From positions 20,336,001-20,400,000 of the forward strand of contig CM114272.1 in assembly GCA_050084515.1 (NCBI GenBank): 64,000 bases of DNA, in the 5' to 3' direction. Below are positions 23,440 to 34,450 of this stretch, one piece after another. The notes below the pieces were generated by a model. The model did no database searches and was not told the origin of the DNA. It saw nothing but the letters and a program-made list of their open reading frames with translations. A program made the translations under genes and the position numbers. The stretch is from Blasia pusilla. Lineage: Eukaryota > Marchantiophyta > Marchantiopsida > Blasiales. Positions within the stretch are counted from its first letter, which is position 1, and each line of letters begins with the position of its first letter.

Positions 23440-24948
23440 TTGACAGGGCGCACGCTCCAGCCACGTGGAATGGATCGCGTGGGAGTGGAGCTGCGGAGAG
23501 ACAGAAACAGCAGGAAAGCGCTGCTATTGGTTAGTGGGCTGCTCCGCACGCTGCGGCCAATGGGACGTTGGGCTGCGGGACGTCTTCGTTGTCCGCGCGG
23601 TTCGACAGCTCTGGAAAACAGCGCGGAGACGCTCCGAACCTCGCGGCCCGTCATTCAGGGTCGTATGGTCGCCCGCTCGGCTCAGGACCGGACGCGCAGA
23701 CGCCGCCGGTGCTACGATGAAGTACAAAACTGGAAGCGTTCTCACGTAGCAATCTTCTTCGTTCCACGTTTCTACATTAGAGTTCGCCTGTGTGCTCTTT
23801 ATCGTCGTTGTTTCAATTCGTGTGCGCCATTCGGGGAGCTAGAGCGTGGAACGATCGACCACGCTTATCGAATTGTTTGCGCATTCCCATTTTTTGCGAC
23901 CAGGAACCGGTTTCAATGTCAGGTCCGCGTCAGATTGGTTTCAGTTTTACCGCTTTTGAAGTTTGTAGTTTTCTTGAGATGTGTTGAAGAGTTGGAGCAT
24001 CAATAGTTTTTGGATGATTTTTGCGTTAATTTATTGTTCGGTTTGGACTGGTTGTAATTTCGATTTCATTTTATTGAGCAGATTTCCAGTGCGAGTGCGT
24101 TTTGGAAAGATCTTCGTTTTTCCGTTTCTTCTGTGACTTCTCCTTCGGTACTGCGTCGATGCAAGGCTACTGATAGTGGAAGAAATTAAATACAGCGCCT
24201 TCTTCGATTACTTTGTTTTTCATCATTTCGCAGAGATTACCGTGCATATGTCCATTTATCCGCACTCTGGTTCAGCATATTCATGGTTCGTGTACCGCCT
24301 GATTTCGAAGCTGAATAAGTTTTCCCGTGAATGGTTGGTCATTTCAGGATCGTGACTGTAATTTTTTTTTCTATTACCCTCCGCACCACTTTTTTCTTCT
24401 TTCCGAATTCGGGACGCCCATACTGGTCGCAAAATTTTCTTTCAATGGTAGAATATAATTGCATTTTATCTCACTGCTTGCGATAGTGACTGGTAGTTGT
24501 ACTGCCAGCGGGATATGGTTTGATGTGGGAACAAGTGGTAAGTTTGACATTCGAATGTCAGAATAGTTCGAGGTGACTTCTAATCTCAAAAATGTTTGGC
24601 TACTATTATCTGTTATGCTTAGTGATCTCACACTTGTATTTCGACAGGTATTTCTCCGGTCGGATTTATTCAGCCGGGACTTCGAATTATTCAGTCTCCA
24701 CGAATTCTCGAAGTCCTGCTGTAATTCGTAGAGCAAATTTTGGTCGTCTTTTCGGCTGTGAAATTAATTGTAAGAGATTACAATCCACTATTGTTTCTGC
24801 ACGAAGGTCTCTTGAGAAAGGTATTGCTCTTCTCCGAGCAATAGCAATCGCACCTTGTTGTTTCCTGAAAGATTCGGCCCTTATTTCGGCAAATATTGAC
24901 GACAGTAGTTCAGTTTGGAAGAGTCCGCGTGAATTACCACAACAGAAA
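23440..24948 (+). other. Upstream/5' region of the alpha-galactosidase gene, possible N-terminal extension
   Basis: GC-rich sequence (23,440-23,720) gives way to T-rich sequence, as expected for promoter, 5' UTR and perhaps a 5' intron. From the ATG at 24,592 the reading frame is open and in frame with the galactosidase start at 24,949, adding 119 codons. The part after a plausible acceptor at 24,649 (tttcgacag|g) is rich in Ser, Arg, Asn and Ala, for example TSNYSVSTNSRSPAVIRRAN, and poor in acidic residues, so it could be a plastid transit peptide. No TATA box was identified. 'gccggtgctacgatgaagta' at about 23,705 is shared with repeat R at 16,952. Confidence 0.45.
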
Positions 24949-27900
24949 ATGTCTGGGAGCGGAAATGTTAAGATTGAGGATGGGAAACTTCTAGTATACG
25001 GCGCCAATATTCTTTCTGCGGTACCAGCCAACATAGTACTGACGGCCCACAAGGAAGGTGGTTTGAAGAATGGTTGCTTTTTAGGCTTCAACGCTTCCGA
25101 AAGCAGACATAACCATACGGTGCCTGTGGGAATTTTTGAGTAAGGATTCTTAGAAATTGGACAGCCTTTGTGAAAGTGGTGTTTGCAAGAGCTTCAGGCT
25201 CAATTTTCCCATTCAGTCTCCGCACCTGGAGATTAAATTATTGCACAAATCTAATGTTCTTCTTTGCGAGATCATTCTGAAGAATTTTAGCCAGAATTTG
25301 AATGACCTCCGGCCATTTTAGCGATGAAAAGGTTGCACAGCACAATAATGAATTGATTGGTAGTGCCTTCACTGCAATTCTGATTCAATTGAATGCGTTC
25401 ATGTAACCGAGAAAATTTTACGCTGCGTCGGTCTAAATTGTCGGAACGTAAGATTTTGGAGTTGTTTTCCTATATTCGCCTTTACATCAGAAATGTGGGT
25501 AGATTGTCACGATTCCTTATCAGATTGGTTTTGGTGGTTTGCAGGGGTTTACGATTCATGTGTTGCTTTCGATTCAAATTATGGTGGATGACTCAAAGAA
25601 TGGGGGCTAGCGGAAAGGAAATACCTTTAGAAACTCAGTTTTTATTGGTAGAGAGCAGAGACCACTCGCGTATGGATTACATGGAATGTGATTTTGAAGA
25701 CAGCACAATTTACACTGTCTTTCTTCCACTACTGGATGGTGCATTCCGGACATCCCTCCAAGGAAATGAGAAGAATGAGATAGAACTCTGCGTGGAAAGC
25801 GGTAAGTCACTGCAGCATATGTGTATGGTCTTGGCCTTGGGAGGAGATTTTAGGAGCTTCAGTCCTCAGGTTGAAGCAATTAGGAAGATTCAATTTATGA
25901 TAACTATATTTGCGCACAATGATATGGCCAGATGCGAATCTACGAATTCGTGTCATCGTAATTTGGGATCAAAATTTTACCGAAGCAAATCAAGATATTC
26001 TTGACTCATCCAATTCCGGGTATTTCAGGGGATCCTGCCGCCCAGACTTCATATGGGCTGTATTCCGTGTATCTCAATGCTGGACCAGATCCATTTCAAG
26101 TGATAGCCAATTCCGTAAGGTGAGTCTTTTCCATTGAATTGGAAGAAGAACTCTAGCCCTCGACTCAAAAATGTGCTAGATGTATCCCACGCCGTAGGGC
26201 GACGATTTGCAGAGAGAAGTATCGCATGGCTACTTGTTTGCAATTCTCTTTGGGGCTGCACATCGATTTACTTTCGATTTCCTATGCTTTAAAGGAAGCG
26301 ATGGTCTCCAGCGTGTGAAGTGTGGAATTGAAACATAGATTCATTAATTTGGGTCAACAATCTCTCTGGAAAAATTGCGGATTCCCGTGCTAAAATGTTT
26401 ATGAAAATTTCCAGGGCTGTCGAAGCACATTTACAGTCGTTTCAGAGAAGAGAGCATAAGAAGGTAAATATTTCATGTAAATCCTACATAGACACTTACG
26501 ATAACGCATACTAGGTAGGTCATCAGTGTAACGCGGATGAGAATTCTAGATAGAGTACACTAAGTCGTTCATTAACTTATTAATTTTTGGTTCGAATTCG
26601 TGGTTGGGCTCTCATCCTACAGATGCCAGGAATTATGGACTACTTTGGGTGGTGTACTTGGGATGCTTTCTACACTGACGTTACAGCTGAGGGGGTGATG
26701 GAAGGTTTGAAAAGGTATATTTTGAATTTGGACAATTCAATTAGAAGTTATGTTGATGTATCGGGTCTTGTTCGTTGAGATGAAATAGGTTTTGTGGTTG
26801 AAAAGTTGCTTAAGTAATTTGCGAGATGCCAAAGCCTTATGTTGAAGTATTCATTCTCCCGTTCGTATATGTGGCTGTCAGTCTGACAGATGGTGGGGCC
26901 CCAGCCCGCTTCTTGATTATTGACGACGGTTGGCAATCTGTCTCTGGCGACAAACCTATTGACTCTATTGAAACCGAAGGCACACAGTAAGTTTAGTGAA
27001 TCGCACATATGTCGAGTCGTATCCCATTTTAACTGGTCATGAAGCCGAATACAATTTTTTGAGTTGTGGTTGAGTTGCTCTCTTTTGCTATTGGTGTTGA
27101 CGTGCGCTTTTCTTCTATCTGAAGGTATAGCAGCAGACTGACTAATATCAAGGAGAATCAAAAGTTTTTGAAAGATGGAATTAACTTCGGGCTTCATCAT
27201 ATTGTCCCGGAGGTGAAGGAGAGATTTAATGTGACGTAAGCACGCGTGTTCACCTTGCAGCTTGAAGAATAATTTGCATGCAATCCGGTTCGTTGTCTTC
27301 GAAGAATTTTAAGTAATGAGAATCTTCAGCTTGCTATTCTCGTAGCCGAAATAGATGCGTCAATCCACCTTCATACTCTGACATTCTTATAATCGCTGTA
27401 GAGCATTTCATGGCAGTTTACGACCTCATGGCTTCGAGAAAATATGGTGTGAACTTGATTTGGAATTTTTCGTTCGATCGCAGATATGTTTACGTGTGGC
27501 ATGCACTTACCGGTTACTGGGGAGGAGTGCAGCCAGACGGAGAGGGCATGGAGCAGTACGAATCAGTAGTGACGTATCCGGTTCATACACCAGGTATATT
27601 GGAGAATCAACCTGATATGGCTGTGGATAGCCTGACTATCAATGGTCTGGGGTTAGTAAACCCAAAGAAGGTTGCCCATTTTTTTGACGAGCTTCACAGC
27701 TACTTGGCAACTGCTGGTATAGATGGTGTCAAGGTTGATGCCCAAAGTATATTGGAGACTCTAGGTGCAGGGTTTGGCGGCCGTGTGTCTATAACAAGGC
27801 AATATCTCCAAGCGCTGGAATCGTCTATAGCCAAGAATTTCCCAGACAACGGATGCATTGCTTGCATGTGCCACAACACGGACAGTATATACAGGTACCG

Positions 27901-30213
27901 ACCAAGTTCAGAAAGTCTTGGAGGAAGTGTATGCCTGAGAAGAACACGTATTCGCTACTGAAAAGCGGGAGATAAAAGTGATCACCCAAATCTGTGACGT
28001 GGTTCCAGTGTGTTTCCAGGGATGGGAACTTGTAACGCCATATTCTTATATGCTCGAGTTTGTATGTTGTTGGTGTCCTGCAATGTTGATGGTTTGTTTT
28101 GCTTTTGTGCAGTTCCAAGCAGACGGCTGTTATCAGAGCGTCGGATGACTTTTGGCCTCGAGATCCGGCATCACATACAATTCATATCGCGTCAGTGGCA
28201 TATAATACTCTGTTTTTAGGGGAGTTTATGCACCCTGACTGGGACATGTTCCATGTGAGTATCTTTCTTGCACCTGCTCCGCTTCTTGTGTTCTATTTCG
28301 TTGGAGCCTGATTTTACACAGGTTCTGTTTGTCACGAAAGTTATCGAATGGCCAATGTAAATCGTCTTGTTACTTGATTTTTGCAGAGTTTACATCCGGC
28401 TGCAGAGTATCATGCTGCTGCTCGTGCCGTTGGAGGCTGCTCTGTATACGTCAGGTGAGACGATTCGTCAGCTGCCTTTTGGGCCTCGTTTGGTCCTAGC
28501 TCAAAGAAGGGCATGTTGTATCTGCATCTTCCCAAATCTTTACGTTCGTGGACAGTGTTTCGTCAACGTATAAACCGTCGTCATCATCTGAAACCGTGGT
28601 GTGCAGTGACAAGCCTGGAAGGCACGACTTCAACCTGCTCAAAAAGATTGTTCTACCTGATGGGAGAGTTCTGCGCGCACAGCTGCCGGGTCGGCCGACT
28701 AGGGATTGTCTATTTGCTGATCCAGCTCGTGATGGAACCAGGTGTGCTTTGTATTCATTCAACTGAACCCACGAAAGAAGTGCTGCCGCTTAGAGATGAA
28801 GCGTTTGGTGGTGTTGCGAATTCCTGCCATAACATGAGATTGTTCTGTAGATCAGCTTGTACGATGAATGTTGAGGGATGCCATTGGTTTTTTTCTCAGT
28901 TTGCTCAAGATTTGGAATATGAACAAGTACGGAGGTGTTATTGGAGCTTTCAACTGTCAAGGTGCTGGGTGGTGTAAAGTCGACAAGAAGTATACTATAC
29001 ACGACGCTTCTCCCGAAAGTATCTCGGGTTGTGTAAGCGCTGGGGATATTGATTCTCTGGCAAGTGTGGCCGGAGATGACTGGCAAAGAGACTGCGCCGT
29101 CTACAGTCACCGTGGAGGTAAGAAGCTCAGTTCCATATTCAGTGCTTCGAATTTTGCCAACTTGGTTCTTTCGGCTTGGCAGCCTGGAACAATTGATGGT
29201 AGAGGTCTTCTGGAATAGGAAGTCCCAAAATTGAGGAAGTGGCAGACGCTGGGACAATTCAAAAAAGATTTCGAGACGACTGCAACTGAAAGTCAGCTTT
29301 GGTCTTGTAGTTTATGAATGTCACCCTGACTGAGCTTGGCAGGAGCTACTTAACTAATCCGCGAAGTGGGCACAAATGTTTTGCAGGCGAGTTGATCCGT
29401 TTGCCCAGAGGAGCTGTGATTCTACTGACACTTAAGGTTTTGGAGTTCGAAATCTTCACAGTAACTCCACTCAAGGTGAGTGATCTACCGAAAGACCGTT
29501 ATGGTAAATGCCATTGAAATAACAGCTGCTTTCATAGCAACATCACTTTAGTAAAGCTAAGATCGCATCGCATCCTGGTCCTCTTTTTTAAAAATGTGAA
29601 GCCTACCTAAGGTGAACAATATGGACCGAGGGTTTCAAATCTTAGGATGATGTTGGGCAGATCACAGATTGTAATGAGGACTGGACAGGAAGTTATTTAC
29701 ACAGTTTATATCTCAGCAGTTTACATCTGGCCTAGAAACTTGAGTCATATGTTGAGCTTCACCGAGGTGATAGTTATGAATGCTGACAAGTGGAGTGCAC
29801 TGCAGACTTTGGCTCCGGGTTTGGTCTTTGCTCCGATTGGGCTGATCAAGATGTTCAACTCTGGCGGCTCCATCGATTCTCTTCGTTATGAAATACGGGA
29901 TCATGGCCTACTTAAAATGTTCAACAACGAAGGAAAGGTTGAGCCCATAGAGGCTATGGACAGCAATATGACTTGGAGCAGGGATTTCGGCTTACGCTCG
30001 TCTGCCAAAAATACGCCCGTACCTCGGGCTTTGATAAAAATGAACATCCTAGGTTGTGGAGAGTTTGGAGCGTACTCGTCAAAACAACCGGAGTCGTTGA
30101 ACGTGAACTCCGAGAAAACAGACTTCACTTACGATGCCGCAAACGGGTTTATGATATTCTCCCTAGCAGTTCCCCAACCAGGTGAATCGTGGAAGGTGGT
30201 CATCGAGGTGTAA
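24949..30213 (+). CDS. Alkaline alpha-galactosidase / raffinose synthase family protein (GH36, SIP type), 14 exons
   Basis: Family members hydrolyse or transfer alpha-galactosyl groups of raffinose-type sugars and galactinol. Exons: 24,949-25,139; 25,545-25,801; 26,029-26,119; 26,415-26,463; 26,623-26,714; 26,882-26,986; 27,125-27,235; 27,484-27,894; 28,113-28,254; 28,387-28,454; 28,607-28,741; 28,900-29,117; 29,387-29,475; 29,806-30,213. All introns are GT-AG, all joins keep phase, and the sum is 2,367 nt, or 788 residues, a normal family length. Landmarks: [18 protein letters not shown] (exon 2), [20 protein letters not shown] (exon 5), FLIIDDGW (exon 6), GVKVDAQS with probable nucleophile Asp-384, [15 protein letters not shown] with probable acid/base Asp-447 or 448, and [10 protein letters not shown] (exon 12). 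The [15 protein letters not shown] form fits alkaline alpha-galactosidase/seed-imbibition proteins better than true raffinose synthase. No defect seen. The start could lie upstream (see 23,440-24,948). Confidence 0.93.
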
Positions 30214-30625
30214 GCTTGTGGACGACGGGCAACCGGCTTAGTCTAGACAAGTCGGGAAGCCAGCTTGCACATGAGCGGCTCGCCCCCAAGCTCTGCACTG
30301 GTTCTTTTGGTAGCCGTGGTTAAACCACATAGATCCAAGTCAATCCTTACTAGTGAGATGACGGTTGTATTTACCTTGCCCATTGAGTCAAGCAATCAAC
30401 TCATCATTGTAAGTTACTTTCAAGAGAGAAGATAGGAAGCTCCGAAATCCTGTCCTTGAGCTCACTTGTGAGCATTTGGTGAGCGTGTGCCTTGTGAGTA
30501 TTTGCAAGCACATCCTAATGTTGTAACTTGGCGATGTCAAAATCATCCAACATTAAATCAAGTGAAGTGCTACCTCTGACACAAGCTACGAACTTGCTCT
30601 CAAGAGACTTCCAATCTCCACCAAA
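30214..30625. other. 3' flank of the alpha-galactosidase gene
   Basis: Contains the gene's 3' UTR. No further gene is visible before the GC-rich repeat begins near 'ttgatcaaggttgcacacgg' at about 30,625. Confidence 0.5.
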
Positions 30626-31440
30626 TTGATCAAGGTTGCACACGGATCTGCGTGCAGCCTACACCTGCGTGCATATCCGTGGCCCGCGCCTCCCGAGCAT
30701 TCCACCCTTGTTCGATCAGTCTGCATCTCGCCCGGCTTTTGTTTTTAACACCCGATTTGTAGCCCGCGTCGAGGAGAGGTTGGGCACGTATCATGGAGAA
30801 GCTTGGCCCGCGTCGGCCCGTCTCCATTGTCGCGGCGATCACCTCTGCCCCCCAAAAAGGCCCGCTCTTAAAAGCCCGTGCCCAGCCTGCGCACGGGCTC
30901 ATGGGCCCACACCCAGCCCGCGCCCTAGGCCGCGCCTCGCTTGCCCAGACTGGCCCCTGTCCAATCCTAGCCCGTCAAAGCCCACGCGACGGGCTCGAGG
31001 GCTGCCTCGCCTAGCCCGCTCGCGGGCTCAGGGGCCCGCGCTATAGTCCGCATGCAGGCCGTCAACCCGCGCCGTAGCCCATCGTCCGTCCAACAAATCG
31101 AGCGTTGCCACGTGGACGCCCTTGATTTACCCACAAAATCCACGTTTGGCCCGCGTCCGGTAAACCCCGCGACTACACTTGGCAGTGTGGGAGTGATGGA
31201 GGCTAAACTTGAACATGCCTCCACCCTCTTCTCCCTTCCCAAACCTATTTTGGAAGAAAACCCATAAGCAAATGGGCCACAAGTGGGCCCCAAAATGCTT
31301 ATAAGGAAGGGATTAGGGTCTACTTAGCCCCAATTATGTTGATTTTCCATGTTTTTCTCCTTTTCTCTTAGAGATTTTGTTGATTAGGCTCCAAATTTCA
31401 TTGGTGCTTTGAGAACTAAGGGCTTTCAAGATTACTACGA
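30625..31440 (+). repeat. GC-rich LTR-like block
   Basis: It starts with 'ttgatcaaggttgcacacgg', is crowded with 'gcccgcg' and 'gggctc' words to about 31,180, then has a TATA-like 'gcttataaggaaggg' (about 31,298) and ends near 'tttcattggtgctttgagaa' (about 31,398), which resembles the LTR end and primer-site region of plant retroelements. Two GC-rich relatives in the opposite orientation, 42,350-42,570 and 52,380-52,670, end with 'gtgcgcaaccttgatca' and 'gtgtgcaaccgtgagg'. No protein is encoded. The LTR assignment is inference. Confidence 0.5.
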
Positions 31441-31639
31441 ATTTTGGGAAAATCCGTTGCGTGCCTTTTGGGGATATTTGGATTTTGTTGTGACCAACTT
31501 GGATATTTTTGCTCCTTGTTGTGTCTTAAAAAAACTCTAATTGATTCCACATAAGGTGAGAGGTTATGAGTGTGGAAATCTCTTGTGTCATTTAACTTGT
31601 TTTGTGATTTTGAGATTTCCGATTCATAAACTCAAGTTT

Positions 31640-33120
31640 TAGATTTGTTTCATTGGTTCTCCTTAGCATATCGGGGATGTGGAGGTGGTCAAGAAAACTT
31701 ATCTAAATACGCATATGTTCCCTTTGAGTGCCCAACCCAAAATCTAGACCGCCGTTCCATCATTCATGTGCGTGTACATTGCTTGAGCCATTTATTAGCA
31801 TCTCCCGTCATTATCTTTTCAGTACTTCCTTATCTCAACTCGTACATTTCTTTCGTTGGTTTTTGTAAGAGATCTTCTTATCTTCTTCCTCCGAGCGATA
31901 TGTCTAGTGGGGCTAGGTCATCGAGAGCAAGAGATAAGCCAATCGAGTCTAATGATAATGCCAAGAGGCAAGGAGTAAATTCCAAGAATGAATTCAACAT
32001 GGCCATAAGAGAGGCATGGTTAGACTGGTTTTTCTAGCTTATATTATAGAAGAGACGGTCCTACATTTCGAGGGGTATGGATGGTTTCCATGACTACACC
32101 TTAGAATTGCAAAGATTTTCCAAGAGAGTTTCAAAGGCATTTAACTGAGAAGTGGATGCCAAAGAGGCCGAGAGGTTAAGTAAATTTTGTAGCCAACAAG
32201 ATGTTCACCTGGAGAGAGTGTATGTCGATCTCAAGACATATAAGAATGAGAAGCTGAATGTTGCAGAGACAACTCTCATAGAAAGATTTAGTGTAGAGTT
32301 AAGAAATGCTCAATGTCTTTTCAAGGGACATAGTATTTCCATGGGGCAGACATTGTTAGTTCCATGTGGAATTACATATTTTTGATAAGAACGTAGTAGT
32401 AGGACACGATCGTTTACACGGAACTATGTACCGTTGTAAAATAAACCAAACCCTTGGCTTTAGTGAAGATATTTACTATTGCATTGAGGTGTTTAAGGAA
32501 TAATCTCGATCATTTTCAAGAAAACGGATGATGCGCGAAGAGATGTTTACGACTATTTTATATCGAGGTTTTGTTTGCATGGTGGGAAGGTTCATCGAGG
32601 ATCCACCGTATTGCATCTAGCCATATTGGAATGGTGGACACCTTGAAAATTGGTTGCGAGCATGCCATACCTTGAAGAACGGGGGCTAGTTTAGGAGAGT
32701 TGGAAAATATCAGATGTCTCACGATGACATCTAATGGCGTCCAACTTGTGGTTACCCTTTTTGGTACCATGGAGACTATCCACAAGCGTGGAATTCTTCA
32801 TGCCGACCTCCATGCTAAGAATATTTTCATCCATTTTGCATGCTCGCAACCAATTTGCATGCTCGCAAATTGATTGCGAACATACAACCTCGCTCTTCAA
32901 GAGCGAGGTTGTATGTCACATAGTTCAAACTTTTCACGATCATTCCTAGGGCATAGATTTCAGTGGCTATGATAAAAGGAAGATTCTTAGGCCCTCCTGT
33001 CAACTCTGATGCTATGTGCCCAACATGATCTTTTTGTTCATGCTACCACCATCTATGAGGGGACTCTAAGCACTCATCAACCCACAAAGCATTTCCCCAA
33101 TCTCTAACCCCGAGCATCCA
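31640..33120 (+). pseudogene. Intronless protein-kinase-like pseudogene downstream of the LTR-like block
   Basis: Broken frames on plus assemble in kinase order. MSSGARSSRARDKPIESNDN (31,900) comes first; an alpha-helical, charged segment EAERLSKFCSQQDVHLERVY (32,160-32,340) follows; then HGTMYRCKINQTLGFSED (about 32,420, glycine-loop-like), a VF segment in the place of the Ala-x-Lys strand, GGHLENWLRA (about 32,637, hinge), TMETIHKRGILHADLHAKNI (about 32,767; the catalytic loop normally reads His-Arg-Asp, here His-Ala-Asp), IDFSGYDKRK (about 32,955, in the DFG position) and VHATTIYEGTL (about 33,035, helix F). At least four frameshifts and several stops are present. The lack of introns and the position directly after an LTR-like block suggest a retrocopy or a gene captured by a retroelement. 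Family placement beyond 'kinase-like' is not possible. Confidence 0.5.
32880..32916. repeat. Near-perfect palindrome, 18-bp arms, 1-nt loop
   Basis: acatacaacctcgctctt (32,880-32,897) is mirrored by aagagcgaggttgtatgt (32,899-32,916) around a single c. It lies between the catalytic-loop and DFG-like parts of the kinase pseudogene, so the coding sequence was damaged by an inverted duplication here. Confidence 0.92.
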
Positions 33121-33605
33121 TTTTGCATGCTCGCAAATGTGAGATTTACTTATTTGGAAAGGATTAAAAAATAGGCATTAACTTTGAACCTCTCTAATCG
33201 CAAAAGCTTAGAGTATTGTATTGCGTATATCAGAGAAAATGCGAAAATATTAGGTGTAGACGATGCAGATTCGGGATTAAGGCCAATAACCACGATAATA
33301 TGATTATAAATGTGTTGGAGGATTGTATATTTTTCATGAGAAATGGAAGACTTGATTGAAAAAGGTGAATGTGTGACTCTAAATGTTTGTAAATGGTCAA
33401 GCTTGGTTGATCCATGGATGTATTGTGTATAATTGTGCCACTATTATAGAAATCTTTTCTAAACCACCTTTTTCTTTTGGATTTTGGTAAAAGACAAGAT
33501 GGAGTTGCCACCTCATGAAGACCGTAGTCCTCACGACAAAGAAGGTGATGGAAGAGGGGAAGAATCCCACGATACACGGACACAACCGGTGCACGCGAAG
33601 GTGAA
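33120..33605. other. No gene seen
   Basis: AT-rich sequence between the kinase pseudogene and the gypsy 3' fragment. Open frames on the minus strand (33,230-33,660) resemble no family. Confidence 0.35.
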
Positions 33606-33607
33606 CA

Positions 33608-34374
33608 AGAAGACGGTTTGCAGAGAGAGTAGTACAGACGGTGAAGAGAGGATTGCACAAGTATGGCTTGCAGCGGGGACAGTTGACAGAGTGGGACCTA
33701 ATGTTGCCATGGTTGGCTACGGATTATCGCTTTAGTCGACAGGCATCCTTGGCGTCATTTTCATCGTTCTTTTTGCTCTTTGGGAGAGAGCCAGGGTTCC
33801 TATAGCTATTCGATGTGACATGGCGGAGGTGTTAGATCTTGATGATCCAGATGTGTGGGTACAAGCATGTTCTCAGAGGGCGGAGATTTTTCGTAGAGTT
33901 ATGCCCATGGCTTTTGAGAACTTAGCTATTTCTCAGCATAGGGATACATTGAGGTACGCGACCATTAATGGAGGAGGTTATCGTCTAGGGATTAGGAGGT
34001 TTCATCCTGGAGATTATGTGTATTTACTGCAGGCGGCACCCATGACGCTAGATGTCACTATAGGGCGCACGATCCTACGTGTGCGCGAGGTATTACCGAC
34101 CGGAGTCCTCATGTTGGAGGGACTGGATGGTATGGTTTGGAAGGATCATGTGTGCAACTATGTGCCCTGTCACCTTCTGAACGTGGACGGGACAGTGGAT
34201 CTGAGCTTGGCAGTGGTACTTGCAGGCTTGAGGTGTATGTTGTGCGGATCTGCGAGGGGTGCAGCCACCATGTTGGGATGTGATGGTTGTTCTCAAGGGT
34301 GGCATGTGTCATGTCTTACCCCCCCTCTTGATGTAGTTTCCACGGGACGATGGATATGTCCGAGATATGTATAG
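33608..34374 (+). pseudogene. Gypsy polyprotein 3' end: integrase C-terminus plus PHD finger
   Basis: FAERVVQTVKRGLHKYGLQR (about 33,614) and DLMLPWLATDYRFSRQASLA (about 33,690) are the end of a gypsy integrase core. After a frameshift at about 33,800 the frame from 33,820 runs 184 codons: RDTLRYATINGGGYRLGIRR, FHPGDYVYLLQ (the C-terminal SH3-like region common in gypsy integrases), GRTILRVREVLPTGVLMLEG, then a PHD finger, CMLCGSARGAATMLGCDGCS followed by QGWHVSCLTPPL and GRWICPRY. PHD fingers bind histone tails and here replace the chromodomain seen in many plant gypsy elements. The last zinc ligand is lost (Cys-Pro-Arg-Tyr instead of Cys-Pro-x-Cys) immediately before the stop. RT and the rest of pol are absent upstream. 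The integrase resembles that of the 12-16 kb element, so it is probably a related family. Confidence 0.82.
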
Positions 34375-34450
34375 GGTAGTAGGTCATGTCAGGGAGATGT
34401 GATATTTTCTATCTGGAGTTAGGAGGATCAACTGCCAACTAGGGAGGCGG

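Noticed and set aside
23440-24006. 188-codon plus-strand frame upstream of the galactosidase gene
   Set aside because: Arg-rich, no family resemblance, and not in a position that splices in frame obviously to the gene. More likely promoter and 5' UTR.
24374-25091. Minus-strand frames opposite the galactosidase first exon
   Set aside because: Antisense shadow of the plus-strand frame, whose protein matches the GH36 family.
33484-33735. 83-codon plus-strand frame over the integrase fragment
   Set aside because: Out of frame with the integrase reading FAERVVQTVKRG, which explains the same bases better.
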